In this document: one piece after another, positions 63,176-64,000 of the stretch
Layout of the letters: each line of letters begins with the position of its first letter
How positions within the stretch are numbered: the stretch's first letter is position 1
Origin: CBDEGU01 sp965238045
Lineage (GTDB): Bacteria; Acidobacteriota; Terriglobia; Bryobacterales; UBA6623
Assembly (NCBI GenBank): GCA_965238045.1
Contig: CBDEGU010000012.1
Span: forward strand, 2,790,001 to 2,854,000
Direction: 5' to 3'
DNA length: 64,000 nucleotides
Notes under the pieces: generated by a model
The model's input: only the letters and a program-made list of their open reading frames with translations
What the model was told of the DNA's origin: nothing
Databases searched by the model: none
Position numbers and translations under genes: made by a program

Positions 63176-64000
63176 ATGATCAACTCGACGCGGCGTGAAC
63201 TGCTTTGCTGGGCAGCCATGGCGGGAGCGGCGACGAAACTTCCCGCCGCCCAGCTCTCGCAATTTCGGCTGGGCATTACGACCGATGAGATCGACGACGA
63301 TCTGCTGACGGCCATCAAATTCATCAAGCGGTTCGGCCTGCGCTACGCCGAGATTCGCGGGTTGTGGGGCAAGTACAACACTTCACAGCCGGTGGAGAAG
63401 GTGCGGGAAGCGCGCCGGCTTCTTGACGAGCATGGGCTGAAAACCGCGATCCTCGACACCGGCTTTTTCAAGGTGCCGCTGCCGGCCGAGGACGCCGAGG
63501 GCAACCGCAGGCTCGATGTACAATGGGCGCTGCTCGACCGGGCGATCGAGCGCGCGCGGATCCTGGGGACGGATAAGGTTCGGGCCTTTGCTTTTACCTT
63601 TTCTAAGGACGGCGAGCCGGACAAGAAGCACTATCCTCGCATCGCCGAACTCTTGCGGGAAGCGACTCAGCGCGTCAAGGCGGCGAAGTTGCGGCTGGCG
63701 CTCGAAAACGTGGGCGGAAGCTACGTGTCGAGAGCGTCGGAGCTGCGAGATATCCTCGCCGCCGTTCCCGACGATTCGTTCGGCGCCATCTGGGAGCCGA
63801 ACAACTCGGCCCGCTCAGGCGGCGCCGCCTTTCCGGAAGGGTACCGGATGATCGACCCGGCGCGGATCTTCCACGTGCATCTGCGTGACTATTGCCGCGT
63901 GTCTTCCGGCGGGCTGGAGTGGTGCGGCGTCGGTGAGGGAGAGTTCGACCACGCCGGCCAATTCCGGGCGCTGCTCACCGACGGCTACAAGGAAACCCTC
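63176..64000 (+). CDS. Tat-exported sugar phosphate isomerase/epimerase-like protein, 3'-truncated by window
   Basis: Open frame from ATG 63176 to the window end (275 codons, no stop). The N-terminus MINSTRRELLCWAAMAGAAT is a Tat-like signal. TIM-barrel features: RLGITTDEIDDDL, LRYAEIRGLWGK, LALENVGGSYV (Glu), IWEPNNSARSG, HVHLRDY (His/Asp). TATCAT (63164-63169) ends 6 nt before the ATG and AGGAGG lies 14 nt before it. A partner of the preceding barrel gene, probably in the periplasm. Confidence 0.75.
   Translation, partial: MINSTRRELLCWAAMAGAATKLPAAQLSQFRLGITTDEIDDDLLTAIKFIKRFGLRYAEIRGLWGKYNTSQPVEKVREARRLLDEHGLKTAILDTGFFKVPLPAEDAEGNRRLDVQWALLDRAIERARILGTDKVRAFAFTFSKDGEPDKKHYPRIAELLREATQRVKAAKLRLALENVGGSYVSRASELRDILAAVPDDSFGAIWEPNNSARSGGAAFPEGYRMIDPARIFHVHLRDYCRVSSGGLEWCGVGEGEFDHAGQFRALLTDGYKETL

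Overview
The window looks like a high-GC, diderm (LPS-making) soil-type bacterium. My best guess is Acidobacteriota, near Bryobacterales/Solibacter. That is inferred from gene content: lipid A genes, a SUF operon, EgtB/EgtD, sulfatase, and many Tat-exported sugar and ester enzymes. It is not based on a marker-gene tree. No rRNA, tRNA or CRISPR array was seen.

Region by region. 1-2.7 kb: a DinG/XPD-type Fe-S helicase (5' end outside the window) and QueE. 2.8-6.6 kb (minus): a surface-glycan-like operon of a GT2 glycosyltransferase, two methyltransferases and a glutaminyl-cyclase-like M28 enzyme. 6.8-14 kb: a RodZ-like protein, then a carbohydrate-acid cluster of three enolase-superfamily enzymes, a DapA-family aldolase and a TauD-like dioxygenase; four of these carry Tat signals. 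14-15.5 kb (minus): ECF sigma factor, short anti-sigma and Spy/CnrX-like periplasmic sensor. 15.5-16 kb: a transposase relic.

16.1-26 kb: an unusual protein with a C-terminal DUF59-like domain, then the operon sufB-sufC-sufD-sufS-sufU-sufT-rrf2-mrp-DUF971. A strong promoter and a palindromic operator candidate lie in front of sufB. 26-32.8 kb: dipeptidase, lipoprotein, phosphoesterase, a 46-residue membrane peptide behind an 18-bp palindrome, a broken PIG-L deacetylase, an epimerase and an M20 peptidase. 32.8-39 kb: fabZ-lpxA-lpxI with a sulfatase, a Gfo/Idh oxidoreductase and a TonB-like protein. 39-45 kb (minus): tsaE, nnrDE, a potassium channel with an altered filter, then egtD and egtB.

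44.8-56 kb: CPBP protease, a small HTH protein, a polysaccharide ABC exporter pair, transaldolase, an oligogalacturonate-lyase-like propeller, a double-domain esterase, an aminotransferase with an in-frame minisatellite, and gamma-glutamyltransferase. 56.2-61 kb is a wrecked region. A complete IS256-type element (matching 8-bp target duplications, terminal inverted repeats) separates a GtrII-like membrane glycosyltransferase gene from its promoter. A 180-bp inverted copy of part of that transposase, identical wherever compared, sits inside the same gene. An IS5-type element has cut off both that gene and a convergent DUF5060 lipoprotein gene. 61-64 kb: an SPFH/prohibitin protein and two xylose-isomerase-like TIM-barrel enzymes, the last running off the window.

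Themes: (i) at least eight Tat-exported enzymes, suggesting periplasmic sugar-acid and polysaccharide breakdown; (ii) a concentrated Fe-S assembly block with three DUF59-type domains; (iii) recurrent extended -10 promoters 6-9 nt in front of start codons, suggesting leaderless mRNAs.
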